From contig NZ_JXDG01000062.1 of NCBI RefSeq assembly GCF_000820515.1, forward strand, positions 1 to 64,000: a DNA stretch of 64,000 nucleotides, read 5' to 3'. Shown piece by piece: positions 17,103-25,427 of this stretch. The DNA comes from Pseudomonas batumici. Lineage in GTDB: Bacteria; Pseudomonadota; Gammaproteobacteria; Pseudomonadales; Pseudomonadaceae. The notes under the pieces were generated by a model. The model made no database searches and was not told where the DNA came from. It saw nothing but the letters and a program-made list of their open reading frames with translations. The translations under genes and the position numbers were made by a program. Every line of letters begins with the position of its first letter. The stretch's first letter is position 1.

Positions 17103-18064
17103 GGCGTCTCCGGAAAATGTTGGTAGCCCCGATGCGCCGGCGTGATGTCGCGACCGGTAGCGTCCACCAGTACCACGCCCTGCCCGGCCAGCACCTGCCC
17201 GATCACCCGCACCGATCCATGCGCCGCCAGCACCCCGGGCAACTCGCCCGGTGGCAGGGTGAAGGCCAGTACGTAGTCGTCGCCACCGCTGAGGGCCGCC
17301 TCGCGGGCGCCCTCCTGGCCGAGAAAGGCCAGCAATGCCGAAGACAGGGGCAAGGCCTCGCGCTCCACCCGCAACCTGACGGAGGATGCCGCCGCGATAT
17401 GTCCGCAATCGGCCAATAGCCCATCGGAAATATCCAGCGCCGAGCTGGCCTTGTTGCGCAAGTACTGTCCCAGCGCCAGTTGCGGCTTGGGCGACCAGTA
17501 GTGGTCCAGCAGCGGCTGGGCAATCGCCGGCTCCGCGGTACGCTGTCCCAGCACCAGCGGCAAGGCCCCCGCCCCATTGCCCAGCTCACCACCGACACAC
17601 AGCAGGTCGCCGACTTGCGCGCCGCCACGGGTCAATGCCTGCCCCGTCGGCACCCGGCCGAACACCGTCAGCGTCAGGCACAACGGCCCACGGGTGGTGT
17701 CGCCACCGATCAGGCGCAAGGCACACTGCTGCGCCATCAGGTTCAACCCATGGGCAAAGGCTTGCAGCCAACTGGCGTCGTTATGCGGCAGGGTCAGGGC
17801 CAGGGTAAAGGCCAGGGGCGTGGCGCCCATGGCGGCCAGGTCGCTGGCGGCCACGGCCAGCGCGCGCTGGCCGAGCAGGAAAGGGTCGCAAGGGTCGGCG
17901 AAGTGCACACCGGCCACCAGCGTGTCGGTGGAAATCGCCAGCTGTTCCCCGGCGGGAACGCTGAGCAGGGCACAGTCGTCGCCGATGCCCAGGGCAACGC
18001 CCTCGCCGCCCTGCGCACAGGGCGCGGCGGCGAAGAAATTGCGGATCAGCTCGAACTCGCCCAT
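17099..18064 (-). CDS. thiL: Thiamine-monophosphate kinase
   Basis: 321 residues. Phosphorylates thiamine monophosphate to the active cofactor TPP. Motifs: GEFELIRNFF at the start, GIGDDCALL (metal/ATP binding), STDTLVAGVHF, ALAVAASDLAAMGATP, and SSALDISDGLLADCGHI. It sits between nusB and pgpA, a standard order. Dxs, encoded upstream on the other strand, needs TPP, though that link is metabolic rather than genetic. Confidence 0.96.
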   Translation of the reverse strand: MGEFELIRNFFAAAPCAQGGEGVALGIGDDCALLSVPAGEQLAISTDTLVAGVHFADPCDPFLLGQRALAVAASDLAAMGATPLAFTLALTLPHNDASWLQAFAHGLNLMAQQCALRLIGGDTTRGPLCLTLTVFGRVPTGQALTRGGAQVGDLLCVGGELGNGAGALPLVLGQRTAEPAIAQPLLDHYWSPKPQLALGQYLRNKASSALDISDGLLADCGHIAAASSVRLRVEREALPLSSALLAFLGQEGAREAALSGGDDYVLAFTLPPGELPGVLAAHGSVRVIGQVLAGQGVVLVDATGRDITPAHRGYQHFPETP

Positions 18065-18082
18065 GCAAAGGTCAAGCGCGGA

Positions 18083-18583
18083 TCAGCGCTTGAACGCCTT
18101 CACTTCAGCTTCACGCAGGCGCGGCGCCAGCTTGTCGAGCACGCCGTTGACGAACTTGTGGCCGTCGGTGGAACCGTAGACCTTGGCCAGTTCGATCCCT
18201 TCGTTGATCACCACGCGATACGGCACGTCGACGCGCTTGAGCAGTTCCCAGGTGGACAGGCGCAACACCGCCAGTTCAACCGGGTCCAGCTCTTCGATCT
18301 CGATGTCCAGGCATGGCTTGAGAGCGGTGTCGATCTCGGTCTTGAACTGCGGAACGCCGTGGAGGATTTCACGGAAGTACGCGCCGTCGACATCGGTGAA
18401 ATCGTTGTCGACCCGGAACTGCGCCTCGATCTCGTTCAACGACTGCTTAGCCATGTGCCACTGGTACAGCGCCTGGGTCGCGAGCTGACGGGCATCGCGA
18501 CGCTTGGCGCTCTTGGAGGGCTTGCCAGCGCCTTCGGGTTTCGGCTCGCGCGGGTTGAAACGATCGCTTTCGTCGCTAATCAC
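18083..18583 (-). CDS. nusB: Transcription antitermination factor NusB
   Basis: 166 residues with a charged N-terminal extension before the helical NusB core (RRDARQLATQALYQW; DPVELAVLRLSTWELL; RVVINEGIELAKVYGSTDGH; FVNGVLDKLA). Part of the rRNA antitermination complex with NusE/S10. Start GTG 18583 overlaps the ribH stop. The ribH-nusB coupling is widespread. Confidence 0.95.
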   Translation of the reverse strand: MISDESDRFNPREPKPEGAGKPSKSAKRRDARQLATQALYQWHMAKQSLNEIEAQFRVDNDFTDVDGAYFREILHGVPQFKTEIDTALKPCLDIEIEELDPVELAVLRLSTWELLKRVDVPYRVVINEGIELAKVYGSTDGHKFVNGVLDKLAPRLREAEVKAFKR

Positions 18584-19056
18584 ACAGCCTCCAATTGCGC
18601 CAGCAGGCTGACCATTTCCAGGGCGGAAAGGGCTGCTTCGGCGCCTTTGTTACCGGCCTTGGTGCCGGAACGTTCGATGGCTTGTTCGATGGAGTCGACG
18701 GTCAGCACGCCGAAGGCCACCGGCACGCCGAACTCCATGGAGACCTGGGCCAGGCCCTTGGTGCATTCGCCGGCCACGTATTCGAAGTGCGGAGTACCGC
18801 CACGAATGACCGCGCCCAGGGCGATGATGGCCGAGAAGTCGCCTTTCTGTGCGACTTTCTGCGCGACCAGCGGGATTTCGAAGGCGCCAGGCGCACGGAT
18901 GATGGTGATGTCGCTTTCGCTGACACCGTGGCGAACCAGGGCGTCAACGGCGCCGCTCACCAGGCTTTCGACGACGAAGCTGTTGAAACGGCCGACCACC
19001 AGGGCATAGCGGCCTTTGGGGGCGATGAAGGTACCTTCGATGGTCTTCAGGGTCAT
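18580..19056 (-). CDS. ribH: 6,7-dimethyl-8-ribityllumazine synthase
   Basis: 158 residues. Condenses the ribityl pyrimidine with dihydroxybutanone phosphate; the penultimate riboflavin step. Motifs: GRFNSFVVESLVSGAVDAL, RAPGAFEIPL, ALGAVIRGGTPHFEYVAGE (catalytic His), and PVAFGVLTVDSIEQA. It lies between ribBA and nusB. In P. aeruginosa the corresponding gene is PA4053. Confidence 0.97.
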   Translation of the reverse strand: MTLKTIEGTFIAPKGRYALVVGRFNSFVVESLVSGAVDALVRHGVSESDITIIRAPGAFEIPLVAQKVAQKGDFSAIIALGAVIRGGTPHFEYVAGECTKGLAQVSMEFGVPVAFGVLTVDSIEQAIERSGTKAGNKGAEAALSALEMVSLLAQLEAV

Positions 19057-19147
19057 TCGACAATTCTCTTAAAGAGCCGGAGCGCGCCTAGTACGCGCCC
19101 CTCAGGGATATTTGAACCGCGAATCAAGGGCCGCGAGCAGCCGGTCT

Positions 19148-20239
19148 TTATTCGGAGGGCACGTATTCTACTACTTCCAGGTCGAAACCGGATATCGCAT
19201 TGAACTTCATCGGCGCACTCATCAGGCGCATTTTGCGTACGCCCAGGTCACGCAGGATCTGCGAACCGGCCCCGACAATGCTGTAGGTGGTCGGTTTTTT
19301 CGCCGGGGCGTGCTCGCCGGTCTCGCGGATATGCGCCAGCAGGACGTCGCCGTCCAGCGGGTGACCGAGCAGCAGCACCACGCCGCTGCCGGCCTCGGCC
19401 ACCGCGGCCATGGCGGCGCGCAGGCTCCAGCGCCCGGGCTGCTTGACCATCAGCAGGTCGCGCAGCGGGTCCATGTTGTGCACCCGCACCAGGGTCGGCT
19501 CTTCGGCGCAGACATGGCCCAGGGTCAGGGCCATGTGCACGTCACCTTCCACCGAATCACGATAGGTCACCAGGGTGAAATGCCCCAGTTCGCTGTCCAA
19601 TGGCTGCTCGGCAATCCGCTGAACGGTACGTTCGTGGATCATCCGGTAGTGGATCAGGTCGGCGATGGTGCCGATCTTGATGTTGTGTTCGGCGGCGAAG
19701 GTTTCCAGCTCGGCGCGACGGGACATGGTGCCGTCGTCGTTCATCACTTCGCAGATCACCCCGCTCGGTTCGAAACCGGCCATGCGCGCCAGGTCGCAGG
19801 CGGCTTCGGTGTGACCGGCGCGGGCCAGGGTGCCGCCGGGCTGTGCCATCAGCGGGAAGATGTGACCGGGGCTGACGATGTCTTCGGCCTTGGCGTCCTT
19901 GGCGGCCGCCGCTTGCACGGTGCGGGCGCGGTCGGCGGCGGAGATGCCGGTGGTCACGCCTTCGGTGGCCTCGATGGACACGGTGAACTTGGTGCCGAAG
20001 CCGGAACCGTTGCGCGGCGCCATCAGCGGCAGCTTGAGCAGCTCGCAACGCTCGCGGCTCATGGGCATGCAGATCAGGCCACGGGCGTGCTTGGCCATGA
20101 AGTTGATGTGCTCGGCCTTGCAGCATTCGGCGGCCATGATCAGGTCGCCTTCGTTCTCGCGGTCTTCGTCATCCATGAGGATGACCATCTTGCCTTGGCG
20201 AATGTCTTCGACCAGTTCTTCAATCGTGTTGAGCGCCAC
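19148..20239 (-). CDS. ribBA: 3,4-dihydroxy-2-butanone-4-P synthase (RibB/RibA-like)
   Basis: 363 residues, a two-domain RibBA. The N-terminal RibB domain is complete: DDEDRENEGDLIMAAE, ARGLICMPMS, and AGHTEAACDLARMAG. It makes the four-carbon unit of riboflavin from ribulose-5-phosphate. The C-terminal half (about 205-363) resembles GTP cyclohydrolase II but lacks the CxxGDxxxSxRCDCGxQL zinc site, reading LGHVCAEEPTLVRVHN and then VLLLGHP; it is therefore expected to be inactive as RibA. A separate intact ribA lies at 15104. No room for an FMN riboswitch in the 16-bp gap to ribE. Confidence 0.95.
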   Translation of the reverse strand: MALNTIEELVEDIRQGKMVILMDDEDRENEGDLIMAAECCKAEHINFMAKHARGLICMPMSRERCELLKLPLMAPRNGSGFGTKFTVSIEATEGVTTGISAADRARTVQAAAAKDAKAEDIVSPGHIFPLMAQPGGTLARAGHTEAACDLARMAGFEPSGVICEVMNDDGTMSRRAELETFAAEHNIKIGTIADLIHYRMIHERTVQRIAEQPLDSELGHFTLVTYRDSVEGDVHMALTLGHVCAEEPTLVRVHNMDPLRDLLMVKQPGRWSLRAAMAAVAEAGSGVVLLLGHPLDGDVLLAHIRETGEHAPAKKPTTYSIVGAGSQILRDLGVRKMRLMSAPMKFNAISGFDLEVVEYVPSE

Positions 20240-20255
20240 GCGGCACCCCCTTCTT

Positions 20256-20918
20256 TCAGGATTTGAGGTAGCCGTTGGCGGCCAGGAAACTTTCGGTGAT
20301 GCCGCCGCTCGAGGGCTCCGCGGCCTTGTCGCCCAGCAGCAGGCGCTCCAGGTAACGGGCCAGCAGGTCGACTTCGAGGTTGACCTGGCGACCGGGGCGG
20401 TAGTCGGCCATGATGGTCTCGGCCAGGGTGTGCGGGACGATGGTCAGTTCGAACTCGGCACCGTTCACCGCGTTGACCGTCAGGCTGGTGCCGTCGACGG
20501 TGATCGAGCCCTTGTGGGCGATGTACTTGGCCAGGTCTTTCGGCGCACGGATGCGGAACTGGATGGCCCGGGCGTTTTCTTCACGGGCGACGACTTCGCC
20601 GACGCCGTCGACATGGCCGCTGACCAGGTGCCCGCCCAGACGCGTGGTCGGGGTCAGGGCTTTTTCCAGGTTGACCCGGCTGCCAGCCTTCAATTGGTTG
20701 AAGGCGGTGCAGTCCAGGGTTTCACGGCTGACGTCGGCCCAGAAGCCGTCGCCCGGCAGCTCGACGGCGGTCAGGCAGACGCCGTTCACCGCGATGCTGT
20801 CGCCGAGCTTGACGTCGGCCAGGTCCAGCTTGCCGGTTTCCACATAGACGCGGACGTCGCCGCCCTTGGGGTTCAGGGCACGGATACTGCCGATGGATTC
20901 GATAATGCCGGTAAACAT
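20256..20918 (-). CDS. ribE: Riboflavin synthase alpha chain
   Basis: 220 residues. Dismutates two lumazine molecules to riboflavin. Two tandem lumazine-binding repeats are visible: MFTGIIESIGSIRAL ... DSIAVNGVCLTAV, and HLVSGHVDGVGEVV ... GSITVDGTSLTVNAV. ribD lies upstream and ribBA downstream on the same strand, so the four rib genes probably form one transcript. Confidence 0.97.
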   Translation of the reverse strand: MFTGIIESIGSIRALNPKGGDVRVYVETGKLDLADVKLGDSIAVNGVCLTAVELPGDGFWADVSRETLDCTAFNQLKAGSRVNLEKALTPTTRLGGHLVSGHVDGVGEVVAREENARAIQFRIRAPKDLAKYIAHKGSITVDGTSLTVNAVNGAEFELTIVPHTLAETIMADYRPGRQVNLEVDLLARYLERLLLGDKAAEPSSGGITESFLAANGYLKS

Positions 20919-20963
20919 GAAGTCCTCCTCGAGAACGGGCCCGCGCGTGGCGCAAGCCGAAAA

Positions 20964-22103
20964 TTATACGCCGGGTGCCGGATCAGGTATTGCGGTGACT
21001 CGCCAGTCACTGCCGATTGCGCGCATTTCGATGATTTTCAGCCGTGGGGCCTGGTTCATCCGCTCCAGCGGCCAGTCCAGCAACGGACGCGCCGTGGAAC
21101 CGAGAAAGGTCCCGGCGACAAACAGTTGGTATTCGTCCACCAGGCCTTGTCGGGCAAAGGCACCCGCCAGGCGTGGGCCGGCCTCCACCAGCACTTCGTT
21201 GATGCCACGGTCGGCCAGCTCGGTCAACACGCGGCGCAGATCGACATGGCCGTCGGCACCGGGCACCTCCAGCAGTTCATGGCCCAAGGCCTGATAGCGT
21301 GCGGCGGCCCCCGGGACGCAGGTCACCACCAGCGCCGGACCCGCGGTGAAGAACGCGGCATCCAGCGGTACCCGCAGGCGACCGTCGATCAGCACCCGCA
21401 GGGGTGGACGGCGTTCGGCCAGGGCGGTCTGTTCCGGATCGAGACCCAGTTCGGCGGGGCGCACGGTCATCCGCGCCTTGTCCGCCATGACGCTGTCGGC
21501 ACCGGTCAGCACCACGCTGGCCTGGGCCCGCAGGCGCTGCACCGCGGAGCGCGCCTCCGGACCGGTGATCCACTGGCTTTCGCCGCTGGCCATGGCCGTG
21601 CGACCGTCCAGGCTCATCGCCAACTTGACCCGCACGAACGGCACGCCATGTTCCATGCGTTTGAGGAAACCCTGGTTGAGCGCCCGCGCCTCGCCTTCCA
21701 GCACACCGCTGTGCACGGCGATACCGGCCTCGGCCAGACGCTTGAGGCCGCGTCCGGCCACTTCCGGGTTGGGGTCCTGCATGGCCGCGACCACCCGTGC
21801 CACGCCGGCCTTGACCAGGGCGTCGGCACACGGTGGCGTACGACCGAAGTGACTGCACGGTTCAAGGGTGACGTAGGCGGTGGCACCGCGAGCGTTTTCG
21901 CCCGCCTCGCGCAAGGCATGCACCTCGGCATGGGGCTCGCCGGCGCGCACGTGCCAGCCTTCGCCGACCACCGCGCCGGCCTGCACGATCACGCAGCCGA
22001 CCCGTGGGTTCGGGTGGGTCGAGTACAGGCCCTTGCGGGCCAGCTCCAGGGCACGGGCCATGTAGTGGGCGTCGAGGACGGTCTGCTCGGTCGAAAGGCT
22101 CAT
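20964..22103 (-). CDS. ribD: Bifunctional riboflavin deaminase/reductase
   Basis: 379 residues. N-terminal deaminase with zinc site HAEVHAL ... TLEPCSHFGRTPPCADALV; C-terminal NADPH reductase with VKLAMSLDGRTAMASGESQW and VLTGADSVMADKARMTVR. It performs steps two and three of the pyrimidine branch. The start ATG overlaps the nrdR stop (ATGA), the common nrdR-ribD arrangement. Confidence 0.97.
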   Translation of the reverse strand: MSLSTEQTVLDAHYMARALELARKGLYSTHPNPRVGCVIVQAGAVVGEGWHVRAGEPHAEVHALREAGENARGATAYVTLEPCSHFGRTPPCADALVKAGVARVVAAMQDPNPEVAGRGLKRLAEAGIAVHSGVLEGEARALNQGFLKRMEHGVPFVRVKLAMSLDGRTAMASGESQWITGPEARSAVQRLRAQASVVLTGADSVMADKARMTVRPAELGLDPEQTALAERRPPLRVLIDGRLRVPLDAAFFTAGPALVVTCVPGAAARYQALGHELLEVPGADGHVDLRRVLTELADRGINEVLVEAGPRLAGAFARQGLVDEYQLFVAGTFLGSTARPLLDWPLERMNQAPRLKIIEMRAIGSDWRVTAIPDPAPGV

Positions 22104-22564
22104 TGTTTGGCGGGCTCGCGGGCGAGGCGCTCGATCTCTTCGCGGAACTCGTTGAGGTCCTGGAAGCGGCGATAGACCGAAGCGAAACGGATATAGGCGA
22201 CTTCATCGAGTTTCTGCAACTCGGCCATCACCAGTTCGCCGACGACCAGCGACTTGACCTCGCGCTCGCCGGTGGCCCGCAGCTTGTGCTTGATGTGCAC
22301 CAGCGCAGCCTCCAGGCGCTCGACACTGACCGGGCGCTTTTCCAGCGCGCGCTGCATGCCGGCGCGGAGTTTTTCCTCGTCGAAAGGTTGGCGGCTGCCG
22401 TCCTGCTTGATCAGGCGTGGCAGGACCAGTTCGGCGGTCTCGAAGGTGGTGAAACGTTCACCGCAGGCCAGGCATTCGCGCCGGCGGCGCACCTGCTCGC
22501 CCTCGGCGACCAGACGCGAGTCGATGACTTTGGTGTCGTTGGCACCGCAGAAGGGACAGTGCAT
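22100..22564 (-). CDS. nrdR: Ribonucleotide reductase repressor NrdR
   Basis: 154 residues from ATG 22564. N-terminal zinc ribbon (MHCPFCGANDTKVIDSRL ... RRRECLACGERFTTFE) followed by the ATP-cone (KQDGSRQPFDEEKLRAGMQR ... YIRFASVYRRF). It senses dATP/ATP and represses ribonucleotide reductase genes. An upstream in-frame ATG at 22621 is rejected because it places extra residues before the zinc ribbon. Confidence 0.97.
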   Translation of the reverse strand: MHCPFCGANDTKVIDSRLVAEGEQVRRRRECLACGERFTTFETAELVLPRLIKQDGSRQPFDEEKLRAGMQRALEKRPVSVERLEAALVHIKHKLRATGEREVKSLVVGELVMAELQKLDEVAYIRFASVYRRFQDLNEFREEIERLAREPAKQ

Positions 22565-22705
22565 GGTGGCAGGCAACAAAAAATGGGAGGGCCATGGTAG
22601 CGCATCCCCGTGGCAAGACAAGCCATAGGGTTTGCGGTATACAGTCGCCCGACTACCTTTTAATCAGATCGATGCCCCGGATTTCGCCTTCAGTTGGAGC
22701 CGTTC

Positions 22706-23164
22706 ATGTCAGTACGACCGCTTGTTTTGCTCAGCCTCGCCGGCCTGTTGGCCGCTTGCGGCAGCCCACCGCCCAAGCCCGTTCCGGCGGCGCCGGCCCA
22801 GCAGCAGACGAGCAAACCGGTCAATCCTTATGAAGAACTCGGTCCCTTGCCCGCCTATCAGCGTGAATTGAGCGGCACCTTGCAGGGCGTCCCCAAGGGC
22901 GCGGAAGTGGAACTGGCGCTGCTGGTGATCGACGAGCGCGGTCGGCCGCAGCAATTGCTGGCCAGCAGTACGATCAACGGCACCGGCCAGGTCCTGCCCT
23001 TCCACCTGCGCTTCAACCCGGACGTGTTCCCGGTGGGCAGCCGGGTGGAATTGCGCGGGCGGGCCAGCCAGTCCGGGCAACTGATCCTGCATCTGCCGTC
23101 GCGGAGCATCACCGAGCCGACCACCCAGGCCCTGGGCCAACTGCAATTCTTTACCGCGCCATGA
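22706..23164 (+). CDS. YbaY-family lipoprotein
   Basis: 152 residues. Signal peptide with lipobox LAAC (Cys 18), then a proline/glutamine-rich linker, and a YbaY-type beta domain (ELSGTLQGVPKGAEVELALLVID ... LPFHLRFNPDVFPVGSRVELRGRAS). ATG 22706 is chosen over 22694 because GGAG is 6 nt upstream and the signal peptide then starts cleanly. Function unknown. Overlaps the following methyltransferase gene by 4 bp. Confidence 0.8.
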   Translation: MSVRPLVLLSLAGLLAACGSPPPKPVPAAPAQQQTSKPVNPYEELGPLPAYQRELSGTLQGVPKGAEVELALLVIDERGRPQQLLASSTINGTGQVLPFHLRFNPDVFPVGSRVELRGRASQSGQLILHLPSRSITEPTTQALGQLQFFTAP

Positions 23165-23817
23165 GTGCACCGCCGAACCTGCAACAGTCCTTGAGCGAGT
23201 TGCTCGGCGATGCGCGACTGGTGGCCTGCCCGTTGCCGGAAACCGCGTTGCAGTTGTGGCTGATCGACGCGCACAACATGGATCGCGCGTTCACGCCGGA
23301 GGAAACCCGGCGGATCCTGCATGAACCGCCGTACTGGAGTTTCTGCTGGGCCAGCGGCCTGGCCATGGCCCGCTACCTGGCCGAACACCCGCAGTGGGTG
23401 GCGGGCAAGCGGGTCCTGGATTTCGGTGCCGGTTCGGGCGTGGCGGCGATTGCCGCGGCCCGGGCCGGGGCGCTGGAGGTGGTGGCCTGCGACCTCGACC
23501 CGCTGGCGCTGGCGGCCTGCCGGGCGAATGCCGCGCTCAATGGGGTGGAACTGAGCTACAGCGAGGATTTCTTTGCCGAGACCGATCGCTTCGACCTGAT
23601 CCTGGTGGCGGATGTGCTGTATGACCGGGAAAACCTGCCGTTGCTCGATCAGTTCCTCAGTCGAGGTCGGGAAGCGCTGGTGGCGGATTCGCGGGTGCGG
23701 GATTTCCGCCATCCGCTGTATCGCCGCCTGGAAATGCTCGAGGCCTTCACCCTGCCGGACCTGGCGGAGCCGGAGGAGTTTCGTCATGTAAGCCTGTATC
23801 ACGCCTGCCGCCCCTGA
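23161..23817 (+). CDS. SAM-dependent methyltransferase (PrmA/ETFB-KMT-like)
   Basis: 218 residues. Rossmann motif I at VLDFGAGSGVAAIAAARAGA, the acidic ribose-binding CDLDPLAL, and the motif IV-like ILVADVLYD. PYWSFCWASGLAMARYL before motif I matches protein N-methyltransferases of the ETFB lysine methyltransferase/nicotinamide methyltransferase-like group. Substrate unknown. Overlaps the lipoprotein gene stop, so likely co-translated. Confidence 0.85.
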   Translation: MSAPPNLQQSLSELLGDARLVACPLPETALQLWLIDAHNMDRAFTPEETRRILHEPPYWSFCWASGLAMARYLAEHPQWVAGKRVLDFGAGSGVAAIAAARAGALEVVACDLDPLALAACRANAALNGVELSYSEDFFAETDRFDLILVADVLYDRENLPLLDQFLSRGREALVADSRVRDFRHPLYRRLEMLEAFTLPDLAEPEEFRHVSLYHACRP

Positions 23818-23930
23818 CGACACACTGTGGCGAGCGCAACTTGAAATAGCACCGCCCTGAACCATGGGCCGCTTCCGGCCATCCCACCCAGGCTTTATAG
23901 TTGGCCTATTCCCCGCTTTCCGAGACTCCG

Positions 23931-24803
23931 ATGACTCAACCCACCCCCTACATCTTCGACGCCACCACCGCTGACTTCGACCAGTCGGTGATCGAGAACT
24001 CGTTCCACAAGCCGGTGCTGGTGGACTTCTGGGCCGAGTGGTGCGCGCCCTGCAAGGCGTTGATGCCGATGCTGCAACAGATCGCCGAGAGCTATCAGGG
24101 CGAGCTGCTGCTGGCCAAGGTCGACTGCGATGCCGAGCAGGACATCGTCGCCCGCTTCGGCATTCGCAGCCTACCCACCGTGGTGCTGTTCAAGGACGGC
24201 CAGCCGGTGGACGGTTTCGCCGGTGCCCAGCCGGAATCGGCGGTGCGTAAAATGCTCGAGCCGCATGTGCAGATGCCACCGCCCGCGGCCGCTGATCCTC
24301 TTGAGCAAGCCGAGGCGCTGTTTAGCGAAGGCCGGATCGGCGATGCCGAAGCCCTGCTCAAGGTGCTGCTCGGCGAAGACAACAGCAACGCCAAGGCGCT
24401 GATTCTATATGGTCGTTGCCTGGCCGAACGTGGTGAGCTGAGCGAAGCCCAGGCGGTGCTGGACGCGGTGAAGAGCGACGAGCACAAGGCCGCGCTGGCC
24501 GGAGCCAAGGCGCAGCTGACCTTCTTGCGCCAGGCTGCCGACCTGCCGGAAGTGGCTGACCTGAAGGCACGCCTGGCGCAGAACCCGCAGGACGATGAAG
24601 CCCACTATCAGTTGGCGGTACAGCAGCTGTCGCGCCAGCAGTACGAGGCCGCTCTGGAGGGTTTGCTCAAGCTGTTCATCCGCAATCGCGGCTACAGCGA
24701 AGGCCTGCCGCACAAGACCTTGCTGCAGGTGTTCGACCTGCTGGGCAATGATCATCCGCTGGTGACCAGCTACCGCCGTCGGCTGTTCGCTGCGTTGTAC
24801 TAG
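23931..24803 (+). CDS. ybbN: YbbN/CnoX-type thioredoxin with TPR tail
   Basis: 290 residues. Thioredoxin domain at about 10-115 with active site WCAPC (Cys 38 and Cys 41), then tetratricopeptide-like helices (AEALFSEGRIGDAEALLKVL; AQAVLDAVKSDEHKAALAGA). E. coli CnoX has SxxC at this site and acts as a chaperedoxin; here both Cys are kept, so disulfide-reductase activity is also possible. ATG 23931 is preferred over 23901 because homology starts there. Confidence 0.88.
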   Translation: MTQPTPYIFDATTADFDQSVIENSFHKPVLVDFWAEWCAPCKALMPMLQQIAESYQGELLLAKVDCDAEQDIVARFGIRSLPTVVLFKDGQPVDGFAGAQPESAVRKMLEPHVQMPPPAAADPLEQAEALFSEGRIGDAEALLKVLLGEDNSNAKALILYGRCLAERGELSEAQAVLDAVKSDEHKAALAGAKAQLTFLRQAADLPEVADLKARLAQNPQDDEAHYQLAVQQLSRQQYEAALEGLLKLFIRNRGYSEGLPHKTLLQVFDLLGNDHPLVTSYRRRLFAALY

Positions 24804-24818
24804 CCCCAGCGCTCCCCT

Positions 24819-24908
24819 TGTAGGAGCCGGCTTGCTGGCGATGCGGGCACCGCGGTGTTTCAGGCAGACCGCGTTATCGTTCATCGCCAGCAAGCCGGCT
24901 CCCACAGG
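24819..24908. repeat. REPIN (inverted REP pair)
   Basis: TGTAGGAGCCGGCTTGCTGG plus CGATG, then the inverted copy ATCGCCAGCAAGCCGGCTCC plus CACAGG. Lies between convergent ybbN and the 24942 gene. Confidence 0.9.
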
Positions 24909-24941
24909 ATGTGCATTGTGTGTGAGAACAGTGTTCCGCCC

Positions 24942-25292
24942 TCAGGCCTCAACCCAGCTGTAGAGCGGTGAATCCGCCCCGCTCACTACCTTCACCTCGC
25001 TGCAATGGCGCAGGCGCACCAACAGGCGCTTGGCCGCCGCCGTGCTCCCCGCCAGCCCCTCCAATTGCCCTAGCAGTTGCGGCCCGTCGATCTGTCCGGC
25101 CTGGCGCACCAGGTCCCTGGCCGTCCGCCACAACGCATCGTCCTGGCTCACCGGCCGGGCCACCACCGCCGCATCCACGTCTGGCGGTACGCTCACCTGC
25201 AACTGTGCTCCCAGGCGTGCCCAGTCGCCGTCATCCAGCTCCAACGTCAAATCCACCGGCCATTGGCCGATGGTGCCTCGAATTCGCACCAT
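24942..25292 (-). CDS. Hypothetical protein
   Basis: 116 residues from ATG 25292, which has GAGGTGAG upstream; the ATG at 25370 adds 26 residues and is not supported. The protein begins MVRIRGTIGQWPVDLTLELD and has a helical C-terminal half (GPQLLGQLEGLAGSTAAAKR). No signal peptide or membrane segment. I recognise no domain. It is divergent from the zinc operon and might share its control region. Confidence 0.65.
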   Translation of the reverse strand: MVRIRGTIGQWPVDLTLELDDGDWARLGAQLQVSVPPDVDAAVVARPVSQDDALWRTARDLVRQAGQIDGPQLLGQLEGLAGSTAAAKRLLVRLRHCSEVKVVSGADSPLYSWVEA

Positions 25293-25373
25293 GATACTCA
25301 CCTCACTCTTGCAGGCGCCCATGCTCCCACGCGTCATCCGACACGCCAAGCCAGTGGCCGAACAAGTCATAAA

Positions 25374-25395
25374 TTGTTATAAGATCACATAACAA
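25374..25395. promoter_or_regulatory. Zur-like dyad upstream of zrgA
   Basis: TTGTTAT (25374-25380) and ATAACAA (25389-25395) form a perfect inverted repeat 33 bp before the zrgA start. The arms match those of the gammaproteobacterial Zur box (TGTTAT-N3-ATAACA), but the spacer here is 8 bp, so Zur binding is not certain. Confidence 0.45.
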
Positions 25396-25427
25396 AACAC
25401 CCTTGTTGCCGTTCCCGGAGAAACGCC

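Noticed and set aside
20919..20963. FMN riboswitch in front of rib genes
   Set aside because: The gaps before ribE, ribBA and ribD are too short (45, 16 and overlapping) and show no RFN element features.
19878..22175. 765-codon open frame on the plus strand
   Set aside because: Lies opposite ribBA, ribE and ribD, all of which show full family motifs; it is a shadow frame.
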